A stretch of 38,219 bases of DNA from CAVOBC01 sp963693635 (lineage in GTDB: Bacteria > Pseudomonadota > Gammaproteobacteria > Pseudomonadales > Azotimanducaceae). Positions 27,020-35,406 of the stretch are shown piece by piece. The stretch spans positions 1-38,219 of the forward strand of contig CAVOBC010000004.1 of NCBI GenBank assembly GCA_963693635.1, given 5' to 3'. Numbering within the stretch: position 1 is the first letter of the stretch; each line of letters starts with the position of its first letter. The position numbers and the translations under genes are program-made. The notes under the pieces were generated by a model. That model searched no databases and had not been told where the DNA came from. It saw only the letters and a list, made by a program, of their open reading frames with translations.

Positions 27020-27113
27020 CACGTTGCTGTCCCCCCTGTGTGTTAACCTGAGTCCATACAAAGTCTGTGTGGGCTGACACGGATTTCAGGGCCATGATCG
27101 CGGGAACTAACCG

Positions 27114-27320
27114 ATGCCTAAGCCAGGTTCTGAACGACCAGATGCACAGGTCACACCAGCAGCTTCACTCGAAAAACGAACCAGACGGCGGTTCACGCCA
27201 GAGTACAAGCTGAGCATCATCGCTGAAGCCGCTGCCTGTCAACACGGAGAACTCGGCGCGATTGTCGCTGTGCACTCCGCATTGACCGGAGTTGACTACA
27301 CCTTGGCCACGGAGACGTGA
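27114..27320 (+). pseudogene. Truncated IS3-family transposase OrfA
   Basis: The first 50 residues match the start of IS3-type OrfA proteins: TRRRFTPEYKLSIIAEAAAC and QHGELGAI, the beginning of the helix-turn-helix. Homology stops near 27265 and the frame ends shortly after in unrelated sequence, so most of OrfA and all of OrfB are missing. The remainder was evidently lost by deletion at the junction with phage-like sequence. Confidence 0.75.
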
Positions 27321-27508
27321 GCGGGAGGAAAAACAAGCTTGCTCAACAGGCGGATGTTCCGATCGATGCGTCTGGAACCGCAGACCACTTCGCCACGACC
27401 GACGACACGGACCTTCTGCTGGTCACCACCTGCACCGCTCAGGCACTCACATCGGGCGGAACCGTGACCGTTAACGCCGTCAAGCACGAAATCCAGACAG
27501 CCACGTAG
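27317..27508 (+). pseudogene. Phage-like structural protein fragment
   Basis: The 63-residue frame contains IDASGTADHFATTDDTDLLL and TAQALTSGGTVTVNA, a pattern I associate with small uncharacterised proteins from phage head or tail regions. The opening SGRKNKLAQQ does not look like a natural N terminus, so the 5' part is probably missing. It sits 9 bp ahead of another phage-like frame. Assignment rests on recollection of the motif, not on a search. Confidence 0.4.
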
Positions 27509-27517
27509 GCGGGCTTC

Positions 27518-27738
27518 ATGTCCCAGATTACTTCTGAGCGAATCAGGGTGGAACTGACCGAAGATGTGAAGCTCTTGAGTGGCCAGTACCGCGAAGGCGA
27601 CACGATTTCCCTACCTCGGGTGAAGCGAAGGTCGTGTGTGAAGGCGGATGGGGAATCTCTACCGACCGGGAGTTCGAGACCGGCGATAGGAAGTTCATGT
27701 GCTCTTCTGCTGCAACTACGAACGGGTCTACAGCATGA
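27518..27738 (+). pseudogene. Phage-like small protein, frameshifted
   Basis: The frame opens MSQITSERIRVELTEDVKLL and GQYREGDTISLP, then loses sense. Moving to another frame at about 27619, as if one base were missing, gives GEAKVVCEGGWG and continues to a TGA at 27736-27738. The combined product would be about 73 residues. It resembles small head-tail proteins of phages but the family is not certain. Its closeness to the preceding phage-like fragment suggests both came from one prophage. Confidence 0.4.
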
Positions 27739-27820
27739 CGAGCGGCGACGACTGCGCCACGTTCGCGGATCCGGTGGACGTGCCCCCGTCTTCGAGACCT
27801 TCCGTGACCGCTACCCCTGA

Positions 27821-28445
27821 CGTGTCATCGCCGTCGGTCCCGGTCACGGTATACAAATCGCCTCCGGCCGATTCGTCGTCCCGGTATGGATGTCAGACGG
27901 CACGAGCACAGAATTCGGCCCGGGACGCCTCGGCCACCGGACCTCGCAGGTCGCCGTCGTCGTCAGCGACGATCACGGCCGCTCCTGGCGCGCCGGTGAC
28001 TTCGTCGTCCACAACGAAACACGCTTTCGGCATCCCAACGAGACCTGTCTCGTCGAACTCGCGGACCGACGGGTGCTCGCCAACATTCGCGCCGAGTCGA
28101 CAACCCACCGACGGCTCATCTCCGTGAGCGCAGATGGCGCCAGAGACTGGACCGAGCCGCACTTCGACAACCAACTACTCGAACCGATCTGTTTCGCGGG
28201 GCTATGCCGCTTCGAGGACGCGGGTGGGCACGATCTCGCTTTCTCCAACCCCGGCGTGCTCGAAAGAACGATGCCCGGTGGCCCGGGGAGCCGGGGCATC
28301 GGCCCCGAGGAGCGCGGCCGGCCATTCGACCGCAAGTACCTGACGCTTCGCGTCAGCCGTGACGACGGGGCGTCATGGCCAGTATCGAGGGTGCTGGAGG
28401 CGGGACCCGCCGGCTACTCAGATCTGACCGCGCTGTCTGACGGGT
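27821..28445 (+). pseudogene. Sialidase (exo-alpha-sialidase, BNR-repeat) fragment
   Basis: An open stretch encodes GPGHGIQIASGRFVVPVWMS, SDDHGRSWRAGD (an Asp-box/BNR repeat), NETCLVELADRRVLANIRAE, then RVSRDDGASWPVSRVLEAG (a second Asp box) and YSDLTALSDG. This is the middle of a bacterial sialidase-like protein, a six-blade propeller that removes sialic acid. The N-terminal arginine-triad region and the C-terminal blades are missing, and the sequence stops being family-like near 28445. The open frame from 27890 extends to 28840 only by reading across the next gene. It appears to be a leftover of a larger gene. Confidence 0.72.
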
Positions 28446-28510
28446 CCCAGGCCGAATGGTCGCGGTCCAGGGATGCAACCACCACGCCTACCCTACGGTC
28501 ATCGAATCGA

Positions 28511-29317
28511 TCAGTCAGGAACGAACACAGGGCGAGAACCTGCGACCGTGACCCGCCACATCCGTCGCGGCTCACCTTCGGGTCGGTTGTTCACCGGATA
28601 ATGCTGCGCCGCACGGTTGTCCCACATCACCACATCGCCCGGTCGCCAGCGGTGCACATAGCAAAACTCGGGACGGTGAGCATGGGTCGTCAGAAAGTTA
28701 AGCAGCCCTTCACTCTCGCGCTTTGTCATGTGGGCGAATCGCCGCGTGAACTCGTGATTCACAAAGAGCGCACGGCGTCCGGTCTCCGGATGTGTGCGCA
28801 CAACCGGATGAGTCGCATCCTCCTCCGGCCTCGCATGTGAACTTGCGTCGTGGACGGCAGAGACGCTCTGCAACATCGTCTGCATGCCGGACGACAGCGT
28901 TGCATAGGCCGCATACTGATTGGCAAATGCAGTCTCGCCGCCACGAGACGGCAACTCCTGGGACGCCAGAATGGAAAGGGCAGGAGGCGTTTCATCAAAC
29001 GTTGCATCCGAATGCCAACGTCCCTCACCGAGCCCTTCACGCATGTTGATGGGGAGTATCTCTGTCTTTCCTTCCATGCCCGGCGCATGGGGAAACGGGT
29101 AGAGGTCGCCGAAGCGCCGCGCGAATGCCACCTGCGCATCCGCAGACAAACGCTGATCGGGGAAAACAAGGACCAGGAACTCAAGGAATGCCACGCGCAC
29201 GGCATCGAAGGTGACATCATCGAGGCTGGCGAGATCGACCTCGACCTCCGCACCAATCTGACCGGCAAGTGGCGTTACTCTGATCGCTCCACTCGCCTCG
29301 CTTACGGCGTCACTCAT
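28511..29317 (-). CDS. TauD/TfdA-family Fe(II)/2-oxoglutarate dioxygenase (second copy)
   Basis: The 268-residue protein has iron ligands H102 and D104 in WHSDATFDE and H239 in RAAQHYPVN, plus GGETAFANQYAAY and the block RTHPETGRRALFVNHEFT. It is shorter than the family member at 19441 and clearly a different subgroup. The substrate is unknown. The ATG at 29317 has GGAG five bases upstream; the frame upstream is not family-like. The gene is convergent with the sialidase remnant and lies about 70 bp downstream of the M32 carboxypeptidase gene on the same strand. Confidence 0.88.
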   Translation of the reverse strand: MSDAVSEASGAIRVTPLAGQIGAEVEVDLASLDDVTFDAVRVAFLEFLVLVFPDQRLSADAQVAFARRFGDLYPFPHAPGMEGKTEILPINMREGLGEGRWHSDATFDETPPALSILASQELPSRGGETAFANQYAAYATLSSGMQTMLQSVSAVHDASSHARPEEDATHPVVRTHPETGRRALFVNHEFTRRFAHMTKRESEGLLNFLTTHAHRPEFCYVHRWRPGDVVMWDNRAAQHYPVNNRPEGEPRRMWRVTVAGSRPVFVPD

Positions 29318-29386
29318 GATCGCTCCGGCAACATTATCTGACCGAACGCTACTCCCGGCCCGAACGGACTGCAAGGCAACACGTGA

Positions 29387-30889
29387 TCAATCGGAGGCCA
29401 GATAGCGGCTCTGCAGGTGCGCTCGAAACGGCGCGACGGTCAATGGTTGCCCGGTCGCCGCGGTCAGCAGCTCATCAAAATTCAGACGGCGGCCCTGGCT
29501 GTGAATATTGGCACGCAGCCATGCGAGCAGTGCCGTGAAATCGCCCTCCGCGATGTTGCTCATGACATCAGGCAGGGCCCTGCGCACGGCCGCAAAGAGT
29601 TGTGCCGCGGTCATCGCGCCGAGCGAATAAGTAGGAAAGTAGCCGATGAGTCCAGCCTGCCAGTGCACATCCTGCAGGCAGCCATCCGCGTAATTGCCCT
29701 GCGTGTCGAGCCCGAGGTACGCCTGCATTTTCTCATCCCAGGCTTCTGGCAAGTGATCGACGGTGAGCGAGCCGCCGATCAGGGCGCGTTCGATCTCGAA
29801 GCGCAAGATGACGTGCAGCGGATAGGTGACCTCGTCTGCATCAACGCGGATGAAGCCCCGTTCAACGCGCGTGCATAGCCGGTAAAGGTTCTCGGACGAC
29901 CAGACGGGATCGGTGCTTGCACCCCCAAGGAAGATAGCGTGGGCCGACGGCGTCATGTGCTGCATGAACTCTCGCGTGCGACATGCCTGCATCTCCATCA
30001 AGAGCGACTGACTCTCATGGGTCGCCATGCTAAGTGCCTCGCCCACGGGCTGGCCGCGCCATTCAACGGGTAGACCCTGTTCATACATAGCGTGCCCGGT
30101 TTCATGCAGCACTGCCATCAATGACTCGGCAAAACTGTCAGTACGATATCGCGTGGTGATTCGAACGTCGTCGGGCACGCCACCGCAAAACGGATGATGG
30201 CTCACATCCAGGCGTCCCCGATCAAAGTCAAAGCCCAGGGTCTTCATCATGGCGAGGCCCAGTTGACGCTGGGATTCCTCAGAGAACTCGCCCGTAATCG
30301 GCGTTGCGGGCAGCGACTTCTGCGCATCGATGATCTCGCCCACCATCTCCGGGAGAAAACCCTTCAGCTCACCGAACACCCCGGCCACGCGCGCCGCGCG
30401 CATGCCAGGCTCGTAGGTGTCGAGCAGCGCATCGTATGGATCAAGCCCGTTTGCCGCCGCGCGCATCGCCGCCTCCTCGCGGGTGAGTCCAATCACGGTT
30501 TCCAGCAACGGCGCCATGGTCGCCCAGTCATTGGCAGCGCGGGCAACCCGCCAGGCTTGTTCACAGCGGGCGGTCGCGAGGGACTTCGCCCGAACGAGGT
30601 CTGCGGTCACGGCGGTCGCCGCATCGAAGCTGCGCCGGATCTCCCGCAAATTGGCCGTCTGCCACGCCGAGAGATCATTCAGCCCGTCGCTTTCGTCCAG
30701 CCATTCGCCGACACATGGATCTGTCAGCATTTCGTGAACCACGACACTCAGCGTCGCCATGGCGTCGCCGCGGGATTCGCCGCCGCCAACCGGCATCATC
30801 GCCGCTTCATCCCAACTCACGATGGCGCCGACGTGCTGCAGGTCACCCAGGCGCCGAAAGTGTTTCTCAAGATTCTCGTATGCGGTCAT
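29387..30889 (-). CDS. M32-family metallocarboxypeptidase (Taq type)
   Basis: This 500-residue protein is a typical M32 carboxypeptidase: LEKHFRRLGDLQHVGAIVSWDEA at the start, the metal-binding HETGH at residues 262-266 with Glu263 as general base, and HESQS at 291-295, whose Glu is the third ligand. GRLDVSHHPFCGG precedes the active site and ANIHSQGRRLNFDELL near the end is a family block. It removes C-terminal residues from peptides in the cytoplasm. I use the ATG at 30889 (MTAYENLE); an ATG three codons upstream is also possible. Length is normal for the family. Confidence 0.94.
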   Translation of the reverse strand: MTAYENLEKHFRRLGDLQHVGAIVSWDEAAMMPVGGGESRGDAMATLSVVVHEMLTDPCVGEWLDESDGLNDLSAWQTANLREIRRSFDAATAVTADLVRAKSLATARCEQAWRVARAANDWATMAPLLETVIGLTREEAAMRAAANGLDPYDALLDTYEPGMRAARVAGVFGELKGFLPEMVGEIIDAQKSLPATPITGEFSEESQRQLGLAMMKTLGFDFDRGRLDVSHHPFCGGVPDDVRITTRYRTDSFAESLMAVLHETGHAMYEQGLPVEWRGQPVGEALSMATHESQSLLMEMQACRTREFMQHMTPSAHAIFLGGASTDPVWSSENLYRLCTRVERGFIRVDADEVTYPLHVILRFEIERALIGGSLTVDHLPEAWDEKMQAYLGLDTQGNYADGCLQDVHWQAGLIGYFPTYSLGAMTAAQLFAAVRRALPDVMSNIAEGDFTALLAWLRANIHSQGRRLNFDELLTAATGQPLTVAPFRAHLQSRYLASD

Positions 30890-31017
30890 TGATTGCATCC
30901 AACTGTCAGTCCTGGGGTCCCGGTACGCGAGATGTCTGGGTCCGATCCCGGCACCCGCTCTCACGACGTCTCATTCCGCTCCATTTCGCACGCATTGCGC
31001 CTCAGCCGGCGGGGTGT

Positions 31018-32154
31018 TCAGAAATCCAGCAGCGTGGCGTACCGGTCCCGGTGAAAAGCCTGGTTGCCATAAGTTGCCTCGAGCACGCGCGCGCGCTTCA
31101 GGTAGAACCCGGCGTCAAACTCGTCCGTCATGCCGATGCCGCCGTGCACCTGAATCAGCTCATTGGACATGCTGTGCAGAAATTCGCCCGCGCGGCATTT
31201 CGATAGGGCGACCAGCCGAGCCACATCGTCTGATTCTGCGTCGATGGCCTGCAATGCGGCTTCCACGCACGAGCGAGCGAGTTCCATCCGGGTAAAAAGA
31301 TCCGCAGCGCGGTGGCCGAGCGCCTGGAAGGAGCCGATTACCTGACCGAATTGTACGCGCGTCTTAAGGTATTCAAGCGTCATATCAAACGCCTGGCTTG
31401 CCGTGCCAAGCATTTCGGCCGCGACGCCTGCGCGGGCCCGATCAAGAATCGATGCGAGCGGTACGGACCCCGCATCCACGTCACCCAATACGTGGTCCGC
31501 GGCAACGCTTGCATCGTCAAAGGTGATCTCCGCATAGCCCCGGCTGTCCATCGTCGCTATCGGCTGCCGACTGACGCCGGGCGTGCCCGCAGGAACCCAT
31601 AGCAATGTGATACCACATTCGTTACCGGCCGCTCCCGACGTCCGTGCAACTACCACGAAGTCTGTTGCCGCCATGCCCTCCGGCACATGCACCTTGCGCC
31701 CGCTCAAACGATAACGGTCGCCATGCCTCGTCGCCGAGAGCGAAGTACCCGCAGGCGCGTGACGCGGGCGCTCGTCCACGGCCAGGGACACGATAGTCTT
31801 GCCGCCGACGATGCCGGGCAGCAACGCTTGCTTTTGCGCATCGCTGCCGGCCACCAACACGGCTGAGGCACCAACGAGCGCCGACGCCAGAAGCGGCGAC
31901 GCCGTCAACTGGCGCCCCGTCTCCTCAAGGACGAGTCCGAAGGTGAGAAATCCAAGTGCCGAACCGCCGTATTGTTCCGGGACAAGGATGCCGGTCCAGC
32001 CGAGGTCGATCATCCCTTCCCACGTAGCCGAGGCATAACCCGTCTCACCGCCCGCATCGCGCATCTCGCGAAACTTGCGTACTGGCGCCTGTTCGCTCAC
32101 CCAGGACTTCGCCTGATCGCGTATCAATACCTGCTCTTCTGTCAGTGCCGCCAT
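31018..32154 (-). CDS. Acyl-CoA dehydrogenase, small-type subunit
   Basis: The 378-residue protein is an acyl-CoA dehydrogenase of the FadE type found in adjacent pairs. It has LGWTGILVPEQYGGSALGFL near the start, a middle beta-domain (MDSRGYAEITFDDASVAADHVLG), and the helical end EYLKTRVQFGQVIGSFQALGH and ELIQVHGGIGMTDEFDAGFY. The usual YEG-type catalytic Glu near the C terminus is missing. Its close neighbour at 32247 is another FadE. In mycobacterial sterol metabolism such pairs form alpha2beta2 enzymes, and I infer the same here. GGAG lies just before the ATG at 32154, 92 bp after the partner gene. Confidence 0.92.
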   Translation of the reverse strand: MAALTEEQVLIRDQAKSWVSEQAPVRKFREMRDAGGETGYASATWEGMIDLGWTGILVPEQYGGSALGFLTFGLVLEETGRQLTASPLLASALVGASAVLVAGSDAQKQALLPGIVGGKTIVSLAVDERPRHAPAGTSLSATRHGDRYRLSGRKVHVPEGMAATDFVVVARTSGAAGNECGITLLWVPAGTPGVSRQPIATMDSRGYAEITFDDASVAADHVLGDVDAGSVPLASILDRARAGVAAEMLGTASQAFDMTLEYLKTRVQFGQVIGSFQALGHRAADLFTRMELARSCVEAALQAIDAESDDVARLVALSKCRAGEFLHSMSNELIQVHGGIGMTDEFDAGFYLKRARVLEATYGNQAFHRDRYATLLDF

Positions 32155-32246
32155 CTGGCTCCACTCCGCATAAATTTGATCAATGTCGGCGAGCAGCAGA
32201 CCCGTGATCTGCCAGCCGCCCACAGGGAGATTACTGTGTGATGAAA

Positions 32247-33452
32247 TCAGCCCTTTTGGGTTGTTTCGGGCAGACCGAGGATGTTCTTGGAGATGATGTT
32301 GCGCTGCACCTCAGACGAACCGCCGTAGATCGACATCGCCTTGCCCGACAACCAACCCCGCACGCTCGCGAGTTCATCCCCGCTAAAACCTGGGCCCTCC
32401 CAGCCGACGCCCTGACTACCCATCACCTCAAGCATCAGTTCGGCCCGCGTCTGCGCGACCAGAGTCGCGGAATTTTTCATGATCGACGCTGCGGCTGTCA
32501 CTTCAACATTGCCGCGTGCCTCTGCGCCAATCCGCGCCTGCGTGAGGCCGTGGGCCTCCGCATCCATCAGGTGACTGGCGAGTCGCGTCCGTAAATCGGC
32601 ATCATCCAGTAGCCCATTGTCGTCAACACCGACATAACGTTTGGCGACGTCCTGAGGCGTTTCAACCGGGCCGGCGGCGGCTCGGCCGCCACCCGTCTGG
32701 CTTTGCCGCTCGTGTTGCAACAAGCGCTTTATGACCGACCAGCCTTCGTTGACCTTGCCAAGCAAATCAGCCTTCTCGGCGCGCGCGTCCTCAAAGAACG
32801 TCTCACAAAAAGGCGACGCACCGGCAATCAGCTTGATCGGACGTGCCCTGACGCCGGGCTGATCCATCGGCAGCATCACGAAACTGATGCCGTCACGTTT
32901 ACTCGCATCTGCGTTGGTGCGAACCAGCGCGCCGCACCAATGGGACCGATCCGCGCCCGACGTCCATATTTTTTGTCCATTGAGCACCCAGTTGTCACCG
33001 TCGTCGACCGCTCGGGTCGTCAGCGAAGCGAGGTCAGAACCCGCGCCGGGTTCTGACAAGCCAAGACACCAGCGCACTTCCCCGCTGGCGATTCCAGGTA
33101 GGTGCTTTGCCTTCTGATCGTCTGTTCCGTACTCCAGCACGGTCGGCCCAACCATGGTGACGCCCATGCCCGAGAGCATGGAGATTGGATTCACCGCATC
33201 AGCGCGAGCCAATTCGTCATTGACCACCCTCGCTTGCGGATGGCTAAGCCCCGCACCGCCGTATTCAACGGGCCAGGTGGGTGCACCGTAGCCCTTCGCC
33301 GCCAGCCGCTCCTGCCACCTGCGAGCATGACCCGTCAGGACATCACCAGCCGCTTGAAAAAAGTTAATAGACGACTCGCGCAGTTCCGCAGGATAGGCAT
33401 CCGCAATCCATGCGCGCACGTCAGTGCGAAAGTCGGCCAGTTCGTCTGTCAT
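32247..33452 (-). CDS. Acyl-CoA dehydrogenase, large-type subunit
   Basis: The 401-residue protein shows the acyl-CoA dehydrogenase fold: YGAPTWPVEYGGAGLSHPQA, then CLGLSEPGAGSDLASLTTRA (flavin and substrate site), GQKIWTSGADRSHWC, and SIYGGSSEVQRNIISKNILG at the C terminus. In the last block the usual catalytic Glu of YEGTSE-type enzymes is Gly. Together with the downstream FadE gene it probably forms a heterotetramer; substrates of such enzymes include sterol side chains and other bulky acyl-CoAs. The ATG at 33452 has GGAGAG upstream. The frame is open to 33647 but the extra part is not family-like. Confidence 0.92.
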   Translation of the reverse strand: MTDELADFRTDVRAWIADAYPAELRESSINFFQAAGDVLTGHARRWQERLAAKGYGAPTWPVEYGGAGLSHPQARVVNDELARADAVNPISMLSGMGVTMVGPTVLEYGTDDQKAKHLPGIASGEVRWCLGLSEPGAGSDLASLTTRAVDDGDNWVLNGQKIWTSGADRSHWCGALVRTNADASKRDGISFVMLPMDQPGVRARPIKLIAGASPFCETFFEDARAEKADLLGKVNEGWSVIKRLLQHERQSQTGGGRAAAGPVETPQDVAKRYVGVDDNGLLDDADLRTRLASHLMDAEAHGLTQARIGAEARGNVEVTAAASIMKNSATLVAQTRAELMLEVMGSQGVGWEGPGFSGDELASVRGWLSGKAMSIYGGSSEVQRNIISKNILGLPETTQKG

Positions 33453-33782
33453 GTTGCTCTCCGGTTGTAAGAAGCGCGATTCTATCGACTCGTCCCATCC
33501 GCAGCCAGACCATCGAGAAGCGACCCGCGCCTCAAATGAGCAGAAAAATGACCAGCAAACTGTCCGGAAAAGACAGGCCAAAAAACGTATGGATGCAACG
33601 CAAGGCCGCGACAGCGACCGATGGACATGACCGGGTATCGCCCCCATTGAGCCTTGAGTTTCAGTGTGGCTAACGCACTATCCGGCCAGATCGAGCAGAA
33701 TGATGCACCAACGTTCGCTCGTTCTCATTCACAATTGGCAGTTGGAGCTTTCGCAGTTGGAGGACTGGTAGTAGGAGCCTTG
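33453..33782. other. Intergenic region between divergent acyl-CoA dehydrogenase and isochorismatase genes
   Basis: 330 bp without a convincing gene. It holds the start regions of both divergent genes and a pair of GCAGTTGGAG direct repeats (33738-33747 and 33753-33762, period 15), followed by the AGGAG that serves the isochorismatase-like gene. No RNA gene is recognised. Confidence 0.45.
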
Positions 33783-34337
33783 ATGGACGCGCGCCTCATC
33801 ATCGACATGCAAGTCACCCTCGCGGCGAGCGCTCACGACATCGAGTTCGTTGTGCCAAGGACGCGGCACCCGATCGACCATTGCCGTGCGATCGATGTTC
33901 CAGTGATCTATGTTCAGCACAATCACGCGACGTTTGCGCCAATGAAGAGGGGCGAACCAGGATGGCAACTGCTGCCTGAACTCGGCGCACTTGCAGACGA
34001 CGGCCACATCGAGAAAGAAGCCTGTGATGCGTTCTACGGCACCCGTCTCGATGAGCACTTGCAGGCGCACGCGGCAGACAGGCTGATTGTCACCGGCGTG
34101 TAGACGGAATATTGCGTTGACACCACTGTCCGCGCGGCCGTCTCACGAAACTCCAACGTAGTTGTCATCAGCGATTGCCACACAACAGGCGATGGCGCTC
34201 TGAGCGTCGCAGACATTATCCGCCACACCAACGAGACGCTTGGCAAGCTCGTCCACCCAACCGCGCGGGTGCAGGTTGCCAGTACGGATGACTGGTGCCG
34301 CGAGGCCGCGGTGCGGGATGAACAGCCCGAGCGTTGA
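33783..34337 (+). pseudogene. Isochorismatase-family cysteine hydrolase broken by an amber codon
   Basis: The frame starts at ATG 33783 behind a good AGGAG and reads MDARLIIDMQ (catalytic Asp8), HIEKEACDAFYGT (Lys78) and RLIVTGV, then meets TAG at codon 107 (34101-34103). The same frame continues with TEYCVDTTVRAAVSRNSNVV and VISDCHTT to a TGA at 34335-34337. The family normally has GVQTxxCV here, so a single CAG-to-TAG change would explain the break. It falls four codons before the nucleophile Cys111, so the truncated protein would lack it. The 184-residue total is the usual family length. The family hydrolyses isochorismate, nicotinamide and small amides; the substrate is unknown. Confidence 0.8.
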
Positions 34338-34494
34338 GCGGATTCTCGAACTCGAAGACGCGCGGCAACCGCTTGCTTGCCTAAAGGGATAGGATTAGTC
34401 ACAAATGACACGCTGCGGTTGAACACCTGCCCGCATTGGGCAGCGAATTGCCTGACCAGTCGGAGGATGGACCCACCAGTCAGCGGAGATCGAG

Positions 34495-34986
34495 ATGCCG
34501 GTAATTGCACGCAACATACTCGCAGTTATTGCAGGATTCGTCATCGGCAGCCTCGTCAATATGGGCATAGTTACGCTTGGTTCCGTTCTGGTTCCTCCGC
34601 CCGACGGTGTCGACATTATGGACAGCGCATCGGTCGCCGCGTCGTTGCATCTGTTCGAAACCAAGCACTTCGTCTCTCCGTTTCTCGCTCATGCGTTGGG
34701 CACCCTCGCGGGCGCTGTCGTTGGCTTTGTCATCGCCCGCAAGCACGCCGTCGTCGTGAGTTGGATCGTAGCCGCGCTGTTCCTTGCCGGCGGTATCGCC
34801 AGCACCTTCACGATCCCGGCCCCCGTGGGATTCATCGCTACCGATCTGCTCATCGCCTATCTGCCCATGGCTTATCTCGGCAGCCTGATCGGCCGATCCC
34901 TGACGGAGCGGACGACCGCCGCTTCGGGCTCCGATGACCATGACCATGATAATGACAGTGAGGACGCCGAGGCCGATGACGCTTAG
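34495..34986 (+). CDS. Small integral membrane protein of unknown function
   Basis: The 163-residue protein has about four hydrophobic segments: ILAVIAGFVIGSLVNMGIVT near the start, HALGTLAGAVVGFVIA, VVVSWIVAALFLAGGIASTF and LLIAYLPMAYLGSLIG. It ends in an acidic, His-containing tail (SDDHDHDNDSEDAEADDA) that could bind metal ions or face the cytoplasm. I recognise the general type, often annotated as conserved hypothetical membrane protein, but no function. No clear ribosome binding site is seen apart from CGGAG before the ATG. It overlaps the DUF488 gene by 11 bp, so the two are probably co-translated. Confidence 0.72.
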   Translation: MPVIARNILAVIAGFVIGSLVNMGIVTLGSVLVPPPDGVDIMDSASVAASLHLFETKHFVSPFLAHALGTLAGAVVGFVIARKHAVVVSWIVAALFLAGGIASTFTIPAPVGFIATDLLIAYLPMAYLGSLIGRSLTERTTAASGSDDHDHDNDSEDAEADDA

Positions 34987-35362
34987 CATCGTCCGGCTGG
35001 GAAGCGCGCGAAAGAGGAACGAGGGCCTCAGGATTGGCACAGTGCGTCGCCCGCCACGCGGCATCGCCAGGTCGGAGTACACCCGTCGCAACATCTATGA
35101 CGTCTGGTTCCCCAACCTCGCGCCCAGCGAGTCGTTGCTGAAAGAGTTTTTCCCCGTCACTGATGACCAGATCTGGAAGGCTTTCAACCGTCGCTTCCTG
35201 CGCGAAATGAAAGCGCCCGGGCCGACCCGAGACCTCGACCTGCTGGCCGCGCTGTCACACACCACAAACTTTTCTGTCGGCTGCTATTGCGAGGAAGAAT
35301 CAACCTGCCATCGCTCCCTGCTTCGAGAGCTTCTAGACGCGCGGGATGCCAGCCTTCAATAA
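34976..35362 (+). CDS. DUF488-family protein
   Basis: The 128-residue protein matches DUF488: IGTVRRPPRGIARSEYTRRN, then YDVWFPNLAPSESLLKEF, a WKAFNRRFLREM segment, and the conserved Cys/His cluster GCYCEEESTCHRSLLRELL. The Cys-x-Cys and CHR residues are the usual signature of the family; its biochemical role is unsettled. The ATG at 34976 lies inside the end of the membrane-protein gene with GAGG upstream, which suggests translational coupling. It is convergent with the arylamine N-acetyltransferase gene 44 bp away. Confidence 0.85.
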   Translation: MTLSIVRLGSARKRNEGLRIGTVRRPPRGIARSEYTRRNIYDVWFPNLAPSESLLKEFFPVTDDQIWKAFNRRFLREMKAPGPTRDLDLLAALSHTTNFSVGCYCEEESTCHRSLLRELLDARDASLQ

Positions 35363-35406
35363 GATGAAGTCCGAAACCGCGAGCCATGACAACTCAAATG
35401 AGCAGC

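Noticed and set aside
28445..28840. C-terminal extension of the sialidase-like frame
   Set aside because: The frame stays open only by running antisense through the dioxygenase gene; the sequence no longer resembles a sialidase.
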